Origin: a virus
Length of the DNA: 48,560 bases
Direction: 5' to 3' (one strand)
Virus record (IMG/VR): IMGVR_UViG_3300033148_004780
Coordinates: 1 to 48,560 of that record
This document shows, piece by piece, positions 35,601 to 45,908 of this stretch (its first letter is position 1; every line of letters begins with the position of its first letter). The position numbers and the translations under genes are program-made. The notes beneath the pieces are model-generated. The model did no database searches. It saw nothing but the letters and a program-made list of their open reading frames with translations, and was not told the origin of the DNA.

Positions 35601-37408
35601 TGGCCGACCGCTCAACTAACAGGTTCGATGTTTTCATCCCCCGCGATCCACAAACTGCACATGTGCGTCCTTTGGATAAAGGAATGCATAGGCATGTACC
35701 GGGGCAACTAATTCCAGCGGGTGGCTTCTACACTGTACGTAACCTCATCGCAGGACCGGAAGGCTTACGTCTTCGCCCTGCTTTGCGAAACTACTTCACC
35801 GGAACCCTTGATTACCCACCCGCTCAAGAGATACAGGTGTTCAGGAAAACCGATGAATCTTCTATTCTGGTGGGTGTAGATCAGAAGTTCCTCTACGAGC
35901 TAACCAGCGGAACCTTCACAGGGAAGTACTGGACATACACAGATGGAGACGCCTCCGAGGCAGGGACCACGGTAACGGGTTCGGGAACCGCATGGGACAC
36001 CGCTGCCAACGAGATTCGAGTTGGCGATGTCTTCGTCTTCGACCCGGAGGGTTCAGGTGACGGACCCGAGGAGAAGGTCATCACTGCTATCAACTCCGAT
36101 ACCGAACTCGAAGTCGAAAGCGATTGGACCGAAGATTTCTCTGATCCAGGGCAAGATTATGAAATACGAAGAGCTTTTGGTGCTATTGATCCTTATCTGG
36201 TCGATTCTGTTTCTTTCCTTAATAGGATCGTCTTCGCGGATGGAGTCCGCTGGCTTTACAACTACGATGGATCAACCTTCGGTGACCAAGCCTCAGCGGT
36301 TGCCTATGCTCCACGAACGGTAACGTTTTGGAACGACCGCTTGTTCGTTGCGAACATGTCGGATTCCGGGAATTGGGAGGTTCAAAGGGTTCGGTGGTCG
36401 GATGCAGGAGCGTACACCACATGGGATTCAGCTTCCTACTACGATCTGCCGTATTCCACAGGAGTTATCGAGAAGATTCTGCCGCTGTCAGAATGGCTGG
36501 TTGTATACGCAACCGATGCGATTTACATCGGAACCCCAACAAACCGCTCCGACTTGCCTCTTGTCTTCCGAAAGCTGGACACAGGAGGGATCGGACTAGT
36601 AGGACTGAAAGCTGTTGCTAATTTCCACTCTTCGCACTTCTTCGTCGGGCAGGATAACATCTACATCCTTGACAACAGAGGAGTGCATGAGATCGGAACT
36701 CCTGTTGTTCAGGACACGATCCGCGCATGTACGAACATCTGGAGAATCTACGCAGGAGTAGATACAGAGCATGATCGGATTGTCTTTGGGTTTCCGGAGA
36801 CGGGAACCAGCATGGTTAAGCTGTGGGGGTACAACTACAAGTCTAGAGCTTGGAGCTATGATGAGCTTACCGTGGAAGCCTTCAAATCTATTCCTTACAA
36901 GGTAAGCGGCGAGACGTGGGATTCACAATCGGCAACGTGGGACGACACCTCTGCTTCCTGGGATTCGTTCGGCTTAACTTCAGCGGTTGAATCCAAGATC
37001 CATGCCTTCGTGGGTGACAACACTAACCTCCACAGGTATGAGAACTTCACCCAAGATTACGAGGGTTCAACCTTGGACGTGACAATAGAAACCGGAGATT
37101 TGGATTTTGGTTTACCCGACATGAACAAAACCGTAACCAGGGTTTCCGTAAAGCTCAAAGATACGGTTGCCTCGGATCTAAACTTCGATGTCTCTGTATC
37201 CCATGATGGAGGGACGACCTACAAACAGCTAACAAATGCCAACCAGAAGCTCTCAATCACCGCCGGGAAGCTCGAAGGCTTTTGGACCTTCAGAACCACA
37301 GGCTCCGCTCCGAGGTTTAAGATCACAGGATCAACCTCCGTTGCCGAGTACGTGATCACTGAGCTTACGTTCCGGTTCTATGGTAGGGGCAAGGAATATT
37401 TAAGATGA
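35600..37408 (+). CDS. Tail nozzle / tail tubular protein B-like
   Basis: 602 residues from the ATG at 35600. R.VPGQLIPAGGFYTVRNLIAGPEGLRLRPALRNY at the N-terminus, a repeated beta-propeller-like middle (WLYNYDGSTFG, RVRWSDAGAYTTWDSASYYDLPYSTG, WLVVYATDAIYIGTP, FFVGQDNIYILDNRGVHEIG) and a C-terminal beta sandwich. This matches P22 gp10/T7 gp12-type nozzle proteins, which form the distal tail tube of podoviruses. Longer frames upstream are shadows. Confidence 0.82.
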   Translation: MADRSTNRFDVFIPRDPQTAHVRPLDKGMHRHVPGQLIPAGGFYTVRNLIAGPEGLRLRPALRNYFTGTLDYPPAQEIQVFRKTDESSILVGVDQKFLYELTSGTFTGKYWTYTDGDASEAGTTVTGSGTAWDTAANEIRVGDVFVFDPEGSGDGPEEKVITAINSDTELEVESDWTEDFSDPGQDYEIRRAFGAIDPYLVDSVSFLNRIVFADGVRWLYNYDGSTFGDQASAVAYAPRTVTFWNDRLFVANMSDSGNWEVQRVRWSDAGAYTTWDSASYYDLPYSTGVIEKILPLSEWLVVYATDAIYIGTPTNRSDLPLVFRKLDTGGIGLVGLKAVANFHSSHFFVGQDNIYILDNRGVHEIGTPVVQDTIRACTNIWRIYAGVDTEHDRIVFGFPETGTSMVKLWGYNYKSRAWSYDELTVEAFKSIPYKVSGETWDSQSATWDDTSASWDSFGLTSAVESKIHAFVGDNTNLHRYENFTQDYEGSTLDVTIETGDLDFGLPDMNKTVTRVSVKLKDTVASDLNFDVSVSHDGGTTYKQLTNANQKLSITAGKLEGFWTFRTTGSAPRFKITGSTSVAEYVITELTFRFYGRGKEYLR

Positions 37409-37893
37409 CCGAGATAGAAATACCACAAGGCGCAAAATACGCCGTCTTCGACTTGGACAAGATCAACCAACTTTGGGAGAAGATCCAAGTTTGTGATGGT
37501 TACTTCGCAGATAGCCGAACGCGAGACCCGCTCTACTTCACAAAGGTGATGGTCTCCAAGCACACACACATGCTTGAGTTCGAGGGTGGAATGGTTTGGC
37601 TAACCGGTGTTGAAGAGGGTTTATCCGGTCGAGCGCACTTGATGGTATGGGACAAGAAACTCCATGACAAGGTAGAGCTTATCAAAAACTGCCTGATATG
37701 GGGCTTCTTGACCTTCGACCTCGAAAGGATCGAGGTCTACGTTGCAGAATACGCACGATCCCTGATGCGCTTCATCGAAAAGCGCTTAGGGTTTTCCTAC
37801 GAAGGACGACTTCGTAGATACACGAAACACGATGAAGAGTTTATAGATATGTTTGTCTATTCGCTTTTACGAGGGGAGGTTTTAGATGGGTGA
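37405..37893 (+). CDS. GNAT-like protein in the ejection-protein cluster
   Basis: 162 residues. FDLDKINQLWEKIQVCDGYFADSRTRD, then GMVWLTGVEEGLSGRAHLMVWDKK, then VELIKNCLIWGFLTFDLERIEVYVAEYARSLMRFIEKRLGFSYEGRLRRYT, follow the strand-helix order of GNAT acetyltransferases; the last part (ARSLMRFIEKRLGFSYEG) is the most convincing. Some podovirus core proteins carry a GNAT fold. Whether it has acetyltransferase activity is not visible. Confidence 0.75.
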   Translation: MTEIEIPQGAKYAVFDLDKINQLWEKIQVCDGYFADSRTRDPLYFTKVMVSKHTHMLEFEGGMVWLTGVEEGLSGRAHLMVWDKKLHDKVELIKNCLIWGFLTFDLERIEVYVAEYARSLMRFIEKRLGFSYEGRLRRYTKHDEEFIDMFVYSLLRGEVLDG

Positions 37894-38773
37894 CACCAAG
37901 ATGGAAAAAGAGTTCTTGGAAATGCGCCAAGAAAACCCGATGTTCCAACCAACATACAACCTGTTCGCAGGACAACAAACCGGCATGTACAACATGCTTC
38001 AGCAAGGTCTTGGGTCTATGCTGTCGCAAGGGGGAACACCGGGAGCTTACTTTAACGAATTCATGAACCAGGTCTCTCCCACGGTGGAAGGATATGTCAG
38101 TAGGATGATCGACCCCGCGAGAGACGAGTGGGGAGCATGGGCTGACCTCGCCTCTGGAAGAGGAGCACAAGCAACCCGAGGCCTATACGCAGGGCGCGGG
38201 CTATACACAGGAGCAGCCGCTGGAGAAATCCAAAAAGCTGCGATGCTTCCATTCCTACAGGCAGGAGCACAGGTTTCCGGACAGCTTGGTGCACAACGCG
38301 CAGGGCTTGGTCAAGCAGGAATGGGCTTAATCGGCACAGGACTGCAACAGCAACAACAAGCGCTTTCGACAGCTATGCGCGGTTACCTCGGCACAACCGG
38401 AGCGCTTGGCGCTTTAGGCGCGCCTGTGTGGAACCAACAGGTTATGTACGAGAAACCTGGAATTTTGGACACGATATTCGGAACTGCTGCTGGGGGAATC
38501 GTCGGAGGAGCCACCAAAGGCATAGGTGGTGGCCTTGGAGCCGCACTCGCAGAAGCGATAACCGGCGCGGGAGCACAGCCACCTGCAACCGGAATTCAAG
38601 CGGGGGCTATGGGAATGGCTCCAACCAGTGGGGCCATGATCGGTGGAAATATCGGATATACTCCACCACCTATATACACCCCACCGCTGGGGGGATTCGC
38701 AGGGGGATTTGGTGGATTTGGAATGACCCCCCCGCTGTACACGCCGGGATACAATCCGATGAGGGGGTTCTAA
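37886..38773 (+). CDS. Gly/Ala-rich internal virion (ejection) protein
   Basis: 295 residues. Helical N-terminal third, then an Ala/Gly/Gln-rich middle with GTAAGGIVGGATKGIGGGLGAALAEAI as a likely membrane-inserting segment, and a Gly/Pro/Tyr-rich end (YTPPPIYTPPLGGFAGGFGG). Such proteins are stored in the head and ejected first to form a channel in the host envelope. First of three candidate ejection proteins. Confidence 0.75.
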   Translation: MGDTKMEKEFLEMRQENPMFQPTYNLFAGQQTGMYNMLQQGLGSMLSQGGTPGAYFNEFMNQVSPTVEGYVSRMIDPARDEWGAWADLASGRGAQATRGLYAGRGLYTGAAAGEIQKAAMLPFLQAGAQVSGQLGAQRAGLGQAGMGLIGTGLQQQQQALSTAMRGYLGTTGALGALGAPVWNQQVMYEKPGILDTIFGTAAGGIVGGATKGIGGGLGAALAEAITGAGAQPPATGIQAGAMGMAPTSGAMIGGNIGYTPPPIYTPPLGGFAGGFGGFGMTPPLYTPGYNPMRGF

Positions 38774-40747
38774 ATGGCTAACGCACCAACAAGAATGGGT
38801 GGCGCAGCAGATGCCTTTCAACAAGGCTTTCGACAAGCAGGCAACACCGTAAACGCTGCCATGAACATGATGCAGAGGCAGCGCGAGCTGAACGAGATGG
38901 CCCGTCAAGCTGATCAACTCCATCTGCGAGAGGTTGGAAAATCCAATCTCAACCTTTTAAAGGAGTTCGCGAAAAACTCCCCCGCTGGCGCTTTAGGTTT
39001 TGTCAAGGACAACCCTGCGTTTCTCTCTGGATTGCTGTCAACGATCAATCCAACGATGACCCAACAACAACATGGTCAAGCCATGCAACAGATCATGGAT
39101 TCTATGATCGACCCGCAATCCATGATGAAGGAAATGGCTTCTCTCTACTACGCGGTTGGCGGGACGGATAAGTTCGAGATACCAACCGAACAGGAAACCG
39201 AACCGAAAGAAGGTGTTCCAGAGGATTTTACACCCATGGTCGAGACACTGGAAACTGAAACATTCAAGAAAGAGTTCCGTGTTCCAGCGGGTGTTCGCAA
39301 AGGTGAACGGGATATCTCTACTACTAACGTGTTCTGGAAGTTCTTCAAAGACGCGCTAACCGGGGAGGTTTCACCAGATGAGATCTATTCCAATATGGAG
39401 ATTCTCTTTGGCAGAAAAGAAGCCGAAGGAACACCGGACATAAACCGCTTGATGAACCTCATGAAAGGTGATGCACAACGCTACATGCGGGATTTACCTC
39501 TCGAAGAGCGAGAGCAGCAGTGGAGAGAGTTCGCTGCGAACTATCCGCAAGGTAAGGTTACTGAAGACAAAGGAATTTACACTTACGAATATCATGGACT
39601 CAAAACAGAAACCCCTATTAGCCGTAGGGTTTTCAAGGATGTAACCGTTACCAACAGGGTCGACAAACCCATAGGAAAGGTCGAGGATGGAAAGTGGAAG
39701 CTTGACGAGAAGGAAGTTGTTCGCGGGATCGACATGGATAAGATTCTTGAATCTCTTAGATCAGGATCTGGATATCCCGGTGATCTTAACACATTCAAAG
39801 CAGAACTCTACGAATCCTACCTTCCGAAATACCCCGGCAAGTACGACGGAGCAGATGACTTTCTAAAGAAGAACCTCTCGAAGATCGCCAAGGATGATGG
39901 GTTGCAGATGCCGCTAATCCCCGAGGATTACGAGAACGAACAAGAAATTGCCAACGCCAACGACAAGTTCCTTGGACGAGAGGTTGATGACTTCTACGGC
40001 AAGTACCTCGAAACTGTTGAAAAAGCTTTCGATGAAGACAACCCTAAAGGTTTCGAAAAGCGAATGATCGAAGCGTCGGGTTATCTCGGGCGGCATGCAA
40101 AGAAGATGCGAGACCTTGGACCTATGCGCTGGATGCGATGGGCAAACGGCGTTGTCAACCGGATGGGTGGATCAGAAGTCCTTCGGCGAACGGCTTCTCC
40201 CTTGGAGCTTGAGATGGTCAAGCTCCTCGCACAGGTTACCCTCCAAGATAGAGAGTTTCAGCTTGATCAACAGAAGTGGTTGGATCAAGAAGGAATCCGC
40301 GAGGCTCAAGAACTACTGATCAAAGCTCAGACCGACCTTGCTTATGCGCAAGCCAACGCTGCCTTCACTGGAAGGGGTGGACAAGGCCCAACCATGGATT
40401 ACGTAATCGCCAAGATGAAACAGGTTGGCTCTGGACCTTACGCTATGGGTGACATGCTCGCGGACCCAATCGTGCGCATGACCTTGGTTGCAGCTTCAGA
40501 AGCCTACGCTCGAACCCTTGGACAAATGGGAATCGATTACAAGATGGTCGAAAAGAAGTTCCGAACTTCGAGGTTGACATGGTTTGGTGGTGGAATCTTC
40601 GGTGGGCGCTACCACGAAAAATTAATGGTTCCCGAGATTAGTGAGGTAACCCCCGAACAGAGAGCCCAAGCTATCGAGCAAACCTTACAGAACCTCACCC
40701 CCGCGCAGCGGGCGAAGTACGGAACCGCGATAGCAAACATGCAATAA
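38774..40747 (+). CDS. Internal virion protein, middle
   Basis: 657 residues. Long helical, Gln/Met-rich N-terminus (AFQQGFRQAGNTVNAAMNMMQRQRELNEMARQADQL) and C-terminus (EQRAQAIEQTLQNLTPAQRAKYG), with a mixed central part. Position between the 295- and 1500-residue proteins matches the ejection-protein order of T7-like and related podoviruses. No enzymatic motif found. Confidence 0.75.
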   Translation: MANAPTRMGGAADAFQQGFRQAGNTVNAAMNMMQRQRELNEMARQADQLHLREVGKSNLNLLKEFAKNSPAGALGFVKDNPAFLSGLLSTINPTMTQQQHGQAMQQIMDSMIDPQSMMKEMASLYYAVGGTDKFEIPTEQETEPKEGVPEDFTPMVETLETETFKKEFRVPAGVRKGERDISTTNVFWKFFKDALTGEVSPDEIYSNMEILFGRKEAEGTPDINRLMNLMKGDAQRYMRDLPLEEREQQWREFAANYPQGKVTEDKGIYTYEYHGLKTETPISRRVFKDVTVTNRVDKPIGKVEDGKWKLDEKEVVRGIDMDKILESLRSGSGYPGDLNTFKAELYESYLPKYPGKYDGADDFLKKNLSKIAKDDGLQMPLIPEDYENEQEIANANDKFLGREVDDFYGKYLETVEKAFDEDNPKGFEKRMIEASGYLGRHAKKMRDLGPMRWMRWANGVVNRMGGSEVLRRTASPLELEMVKLLAQVTLQDREFQLDQQKWLDQEGIREAQELLIKAQTDLAYAQANAAFTGRGGQGPTMDYVIAKMKQVGSGPYAMGDMLADPIVRMTLVAASEAYARTLGQMGIDYKMVEKKFRTSRLTWFGGGIFGGRYHEKLMVPEISEVTPEQRAQAIEQTLQNLTPAQRAKYGTAIANMQ

Positions 40748-40757
40748 GGAAGCAAAC

Positions 40758-43700
40758 ATGGATTTCCTCTTGGATCTCGAACGAGATCCGGATTTTCAAA
40801 CCCTCAACTACACACATCAGGTACACGTGCGGATGGACGCTGCCTTGAAGCACCTGCAAAACGACCCGGACTTCAACACATTACCCCAGGTAGCCAAGCG
40901 CGCGGTGATCGACAGCGTTGCCTACCGCCCCCCTGCCTTACAGGACAAACAACTCCAAGCTCACGTGACGAATCTTGGAAACGTGGCAGTTGCAGGAGAT
41001 AGAAACGCCCGTAACCTGGTAATGGATGCTCTAACCCACCGCGCTTTTAAGAGATCAACCTTGATGTATCGTGTCCTGGATGATGCATTCGTCGCCCCCG
41101 TAAAGAAGGCAATCGTCGAAGCTGGATTCGCTGATGTTCGCTTCATGGAAAAGGAAAGCAAGGAGCGACAACTCGAACAGTTGCAACTCTTGTCCAAGTT
41201 CGATCCCGACACCGAGAAAGCAGCGCAATACCTTAGCTATCTAACCAACAGGGATAAGAGATGGGCGAAAAGCGCCCAGTTCTGGACCTCTGTTTCGCAG
41301 ACCGCCGGTGCTCTTGTTGACATCATAGCAACGGAAGCTATCCTCGCGGGGACTATAACAGCCCCCAAGCTCATAGCTAAGGGTGTGTTCAAAACCATCG
41401 ACAAGATTGCTGCCCGCTCTACCAAGTTTATCGGGTTGAGAGCGCTGGATTTAACCAAGAGCTTGTCGCATGCTGCGATCACCGGAGCAATCGGTGTGGC
41501 GCGGGAGAACACCCTTGCAACCTTGAACAGAATGCAGCTCGACCCGCACGGCGCCGAGGTAATGCTCAACAACAAGGATATTTTCTTTCAATACTTCTTT
41601 TGGGATGCCGCTGTTAACCTCTTCTACGGTGTGGGATTGCCCATGCTCAAGGTAATGAAAGGAAACCTCAAAGGTTGGGGGCAACATCAAGAGTTTTTCA
41701 AGGGAATCTCCGGAGCTGACCTCAAGGAAGTTCAGTACGCAGCGGTCACCGGAAGGATCTTAGACCCGCAACTAATGAGAAGAATGCCCGAAGAGGTTCA
41801 GGATATCCTCAAGCAGATGCAGATCTACGCGGCTTTGAACAAGAACGTCATCCCTTGGACGGATGATAACGTATTGTCCGCTCTGGCTCAATCTCATGGA
41901 TTCGTTGCCCTAAAGGAAGGCGACATCTACAAGCTTGGAAGGATCGGCGAGAAGGGTAGGATCACCAAAAACACCTACAAAGAAGCTACGCAGTGGCTAA
42001 AGAACCAACAGGGCAAGCTGAAGTTCTTGGAAATCTCCGATGTTGAAGCTAGTGTACAGTCCGCTATGAAAGGTCGTACTTCGGTCCGGACTATCCTACG
42101 GGGTACCTTAAAGGAATCCTCCGAGAAGAACATCGATGTTCTGACAAACCTCGCCTCACCAAAAGCTGGAATCTACACAAAAGCAGATCTCAACGCTTTC
42201 GTTCGAACCTTGCTAAAAGCAGAAGGAGCAGAAGCTGGTGTCCTGCGCGGTGTTCGTGTCCTAGAGGAAGCTGATAAGTTTAAGCTTAGAATCCCTGGCT
42301 TTAGTGATGACCTTGAGATCCCCAAGGGAGCAGTTACCTCAAGGATCGAGGCCGCCACCCTGAAGAAGATCACCAACCGTGTCTCTGCTGTAACCGAAGG
42401 GAAGGTTTCCCGAGAACTTCAAGAGGGGTACATCGAAAGCTTAGCGAAGCAGGAAATCTACACCCCTGCTTGGGCAGAATGGGCTGTGACCAACAAGATG
42501 GACGCAACCCTTCGGAAGGTTAACCAATTTCAAACCGATGTTGTTATGCCTGATGGTGTTGTACATTCCTTCAGCGATCCACAAGACCTTGGGAGGTTTG
42601 TGATGCTCAACTCCTTGGACGAAGCTGATGTTGTCTCCCAGCTTCAGCGGAGATCGGGGATCAAGGTTCAACGCAACCGGAAAACAGGCTTGTACACGAT
42701 AATAAAGGGAAAGCAGCGATTCTGGCAGGGAAGCTTTGAGGATCTCCTCAAGCACCCGGACCTCGATGTGAAGATTCCTTCCTACCTTGGACCAGAACTC
42801 ACCTTGTTAGACAACAACCGTTTGCGAATCGAATACGTAAAGTCGATAGCCGTTGGCAAGCATCAACACCTCCTTCGACACCTTGATAAGTTTGCGTCGT
42901 ACAACTCCAAGAAGAAACTCAGTTTGGTTAGAGGTCGAAAGGGCAACCTCTCCCACGGACAGATGAGAAAGTGGGTTGAGGTGGAGATCCCTCGTATCTC
43001 TTGGAGGCAGAAGTTCACCTCGATCAACGAGGCGAAGCAATTCCTCGATGGCGGCTGGGATAACTACATCACCTTGAAGAGAGCTGCCGCCGAGAAGGGC
43101 TTACGACTCGACACACTCAACGGTGAATACATCGTCCACGATGCTGCGGGAATGTCTCGAACCTTCAAAACCAAGGATGGCTTGCTGAACGCCCTACAAG
43201 ACGTACCCAAACCAGAATGGCTACCCGAACTCTCAGGTGTTTCGGATGACATCTTAGCTATGGCTCAACCCCCTCCTCCGGACTTTGGCATCCCTTTCGA
43301 ATACAAGATGCCCAACCCCGAGAAAGGCTATTCAATCCTGACCATGCTCTCTCACAGCTGGCGACCACCAGACGCATGGTTCATCAAGGCTATTGAGCAA
43401 GGCGCAGATCCCGGTTACCTCAAGCACTTCCGCGAAATTGAGGACACCCTCCAAGCTGTAAGAGCTATGGAAAACGAAGTTTCAAGGATCATCAACACGA
43501 TAGCTAAGCGCGGACGAACAGGGAAGTACTTCTCACGCGAGAGCGCAGAGAAGATCGGCGAATACATGCAATCTAAGAACAAACCAGCAACTCGCACGCT
43601 GCTCAACTTAACCGACGACGAAATTCGTGCGGCGGACGAGCTCCGCGACCTGTTCGGGAAAACAGATGAACAAGGCTTGTTCTTTGCATTCGACATCGAT

Positions 43701-45260
43701 CCCGATATGTTCGTCGAAAACTACCTCCCTCATATCAAGAAGTGGGCACTCGATCACCCAAACCAACAATTTGCAGATTCTAACCTAAAAGGATTTTTTA
43801 GAGCTATTTGGGGTCCGCACCCTCCCAAGGAACTCGATGCTTGGTTCCGGAAAATGCGCGTCTCGGACGTGATGGACATGGCCTTCGAGAAGAACCCCTT
43901 TGTCCTTGCACAGAAGTACAACTTCGTTGGACACCGCCAGCGATTCCTTGGACCTGTATGGAAGCGCATCGATAAGTGGTTAGATAGCCTCCCCGATGAC
44001 ATCGCCAAGGATAGGTTCAACATCTACCGTAACCAGGTTATGGGCTTACCACAGACATGGACCGAAGAGCTCGCGCGGAAAATAACAGGAACCATGCTAG
44101 AGAGGATGGGAATGAAAGGAGCGGTTCGGATCAAAGACTTAACCAAAGCTTTAACCTCCGTTGGCTACATGTCGGCGCTTGGTATTCGTCCTTACATGTG
44201 GTTCAGAAACAGCTTTCAAATCTTCACTACCCTGGCACCCAAGGTAGGAAACAGATGGGTTGTCCAAGCCTTGAATGACATCGTTAACGATTCCTCGGGG
44301 GCTATCTTCGATGGACTCCGCGCTCAAGGAATCATAACCAGGCAATTACCCGTATTCGGAGCCGAGGCACTCGATCCAATAGGTCCAGTTTCTCGACTCG
44401 CAACAAAAGCCATGAAATGGTACAAAAACTCGGACGAGTTCACAAGAGCTGTAGCCTACCGCGCCACGATGCTCCGCTACACGGACGCCGTTGACCGCTA
44501 CAGGAAAGGAATCCTCAAAACCAGGGATGAACTCTTCGACATGGCAGGACTCTGGAACCTGCCAACTGACATGAAGAACCGCGCTCTCTCCTACATGACC
44601 AACAACGAGTGGTCCGTGGCAGGGAACATGTACGCAACCGAAATAGTCAACCAAACCATGTTCCCCTATAGAGCGGGAATGTCACCCACTGCGTTCCGAG
44701 GAGTTGTCGGAAACCTGTTCGGGCAGTTTGGCACTTATCCCGTTCACTACTTGGAGAACATCAAACGCACGCTGAAGCATGCGTCAACCGGACAGAAGAT
44801 AGCATTTGCTACCACGTGGATCGGCAACATGACCTTCATCGCAGAGACGTTCAGACAGGTGGGAATCAACCCCTCTTCGTTTATCTTCTGGAGACCTGCT
44901 ACATTCGCAGGTGGTCCTTGGTTTCACATGGGCTACCAGATGACCCAGTTGATGGCCCCGAATTACCGGGGAAGACAGGCGAGAGCGGAACTCCTTGGCT
45001 TGCGGAAGACACAAGATGGTTATCATCTCGATCTACTCAAGTCACAGCTTGCACTGTGGCTGGTTCCCTTTAGCTTCTACGCTAAGAGTTTTGGTTCAGC
45101 GATTCAGAACTTCAACAAGGGAGATTCGTGGGCTGCATTCCTGGACCTCAGTTCTGCTCCTCGGAACATGAACGTCCAAACTCAGATCGCCGGGTCTTCT
45201 TGGTTTTTTCCAACAGCTCCCTTTGTAAGACCTGAAGCTTACATACCGCCTCTCCGATAG
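40758..45260 (+). CDS. Large internal virion protein (1500 residues), DNA-ejection machinery
   Basis: 1500 residues, the largest gene. Helical throughout, with hydrophobic stretches (VDIIATEAILAGTITAPKLIAK; QKIAFATTWIGNMTFIAET) that could insert into membrane, and many Arg/Lys-rich segments that could hold DNA. Size and location match large podovirus ejection proteins such as T7 gp16, but I see no transglycosylase motif. Its stop codon lies in the loop of the terminator at 45246-45275. Confidence 0.78.
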   Translation: MDFLLDLERDPDFQTLNYTHQVHVRMDAALKHLQNDPDFNTLPQVAKRAVIDSVAYRPPALQDKQLQAHVTNLGNVAVAGDRNARNLVMDALTHRAFKRSTLMYRVLDDAFVAPVKKAIVEAGFADVRFMEKESKERQLEQLQLLSKFDPDTEKAAQYLSYLTNRDKRWAKSAQFWTSVSQTAGALVDIIATEAILAGTITAPKLIAKGVFKTIDKIAARSTKFIGLRALDLTKSLSHAAITGAIGVARENTLATLNRMQLDPHGAEVMLNNKDIFFQYFFWDAAVNLFYGVGLPMLKVMKGNLKGWGQHQEFFKGISGADLKEVQYAAVTGRILDPQLMRRMPEEVQDILKQMQIYAALNKNVIPWTDDNVLSALAQSHGFVALKEGDIYKLGRIGEKGRITKNTYKEATQWLKNQQGKLKFLEISDVEASVQSAMKGRTSVRTILRGTLKESSEKNIDVLTNLASPKAGIYTKADLNAFVRTLLKAEGAEAGVLRGVRVLEEADKFKLRIPGFSDDLEIPKGAVTSRIEAATLKKITNRVSAVTEGKVSRELQEGYIESLAKQEIYTPAWAEWAVTNKMDATLRKVNQFQTDVVMPDGVVHSFSDPQDLGRFVMLNSLDEADVVSQLQRRSGIKVQRNRKTGLYTIIKGKQRFWQGSFEDLLKHPDLDVKIPSYLGPELTLLDNNRLRIEYVKSIAVGKHQHLLRHLDKFASYNSKKKLSLVRGRKGNLSHGQMRKWVEVEIPRISWRQKFTSINEAKQFLDGGWDNYITLKRAAAEKGLRLDTLNGEYIVHDAAGMSRTFKTKDGLLNALQDVPKPEWLPELSGVSDDILAMAQPPPPDFGIPFEYKMPNPEKGYSILTMLSHSWRPPDAWFIKAIEQGADPGYLKHFREIEDTLQAVRAMENEVSRIINTIAKRGRTGKYFSRESAEKIGEYMQSKNKPATRTLLNLTDDEIRAADELRDLFGKTDEQGLFFAFDIDPDMFVENYLPHIKKWALDHPNQQFADSNLKGFFRAIWGPHPPKELDAWFRKMRVSDVMDMAFEKNPFVLAQKYNFVGHRQRFLGPVWKRIDKWLDSLPDDIAKDRFNIYRNQVMGLPQTWTEELARKITGTMLERMGMKGAVRIKDLTKALTSVGYMSALGIRPYMWFRNSFQIFTTLAPKVGNRWVVQALNDIVNDSSGAIFDGLRAQGIITRQLPVFGAEALDPIGPVSRLATKAMKWYKNSDEFTRAVAYRATMLRYTDAVDRYRKGILKTRDELFDMAGLWNLPTDMKNRALSYMTNNEWSVAGNMYATEIVNQTMFPYRAGMSPTAFRGVVGNLFGQFGTYPVHYLENIKRTLKHASTGQKIAFATTWIGNMTFIAETFRQVGINPSSFIFWRPATFAGGPWFHMGYQMTQLMAPNYRGRQARAELLGLRKTQDGYHLDLLKSQLALWLVPFSFYAKSFGSAIQNFNKGDSWAAFLDLSSAPRNMNVQTQIAGSSWFFPTAPFVRPEAYIPPLR

Positions 45261-45333
45261 AAGAGGCGGCTTTAACTGCCTTGATGCATTCGTCGTAAGC
45301 TCTAGCTTTTGCAACGACTACAATACCGATCAT
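45148..45333 (-). CDS. Possible small early protein, antisense overlap with 3' end of virion arm
   Basis: 61 codons from an ATG at 45333 overlapping the HTH gene stop as ATGA. Helical sequence (KARAYDECIKAVKAASSIGEAVCKLQVLQRELLEKTKKT). The overlap with 113 bases of the large virion gene on the other strand and a weak ribosome site keep confidence low. Reading it as a coupled short cistron is plausible. Confidence 0.35.
   Translation of the reverse strand: MIGIVVVAKARAYDECIKAVKAASSIGEAVCKLQVLQRELLEKTKKTRRSEFGRSCSEEQN
45246..45275 (+). terminator. Terminator closing the virion arm
   Basis: CCGCCTCT/AGAGGCGG 8-bp stem with a 7-9 nt loop containing the TAG stop of the 1500-residue gene, followed by CTTTAA. 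The short T-run makes it moderate in strength. It separates the converging arms. Confidence 0.7.
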
Positions 45334-45908
45334 CCGTTCGACCTCGACTCCCATATACGTTTGACCTCATCTAAGGATAGCTCTACTCGATGCTGTGTGC
45401 CTGCATATGTTCTAACATCAAGATACACATGAAACGAATAAGGGTCAACCTTTGTTTCAAAATATTCGATACTCCTCGTGGGAAAAGGATCCCCCTGTAT
45501 CGAATGCAAAACCGCCTTGATCTGCTTGAAGTCAACCGACTTAACGTAATCCCGAATCTCCTTCCTCCTCCTGTAGAGGTAGGTTTTGATCGCATTCGCC
45601 GAACATCCGGTCATCTCCACTATCTCCTGCACCTTCCTTGGTAGGGGCACTCCAGGATGTTCCCGTAACCAGTTGGCAAGGCAAGACCGGTGCTTGGGGG
45701 ACACACGCGTACCGCGCGGGAGACCACGGCGAACCGTGATCCCCGCATCACCTAAATACTTCTTTAGGGTCTTCGTGCAGATTCCTGTCCTCTCAGCTAT
45801 GGCCTTGAGTGTGCCGAGTTCCTCGTACATCAACCCAAGGTGGTGGTAGTTAAGATTCTTTTTTCGCAGTAGCGCGGTCTCGCTTGTCTCGCCTATAAGA
45901 GAGCACAT
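45330..45908 (-). CDS. Helix-turn-helix DNA-binding protein
   Basis: 192 residues from the ATG at 45908, which has GGAGG six bases upstream inside the preceding gene. Two helix-turn-helix patterns are visible: TLKAIAERTGICTKTLKKYLGDAGI near residues 33-57 and VQEIVEMTGCSANAIKTYLYRRRKEI near 93-118. The C-terminal half is strand-rich (KVDPYSFHVYLDVRTYAGTQHRVELSLDEVKRIW). It could be a transcriptional regulator or the recognition part of a mobile endonuclease; no nuclease motif is visible. Confidence 0.75.
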   Translation of the reverse strand: MCSLIGETSETALLRKKNLNYHHLGLMYEELGTLKAIAERTGICTKTLKKYLGDAGITVRRGLPRGTRVSPKHRSCLANWLREHPGVPLPRKVQEIVEMTGCSANAIKTYLYRRRKEIRDYVKSVDFKQIKAVLHSIQGDPFPTRSIEYFETKVDPYSFHVYLDVRTYAGTQHRVELSLDEVKRIWESRSNG

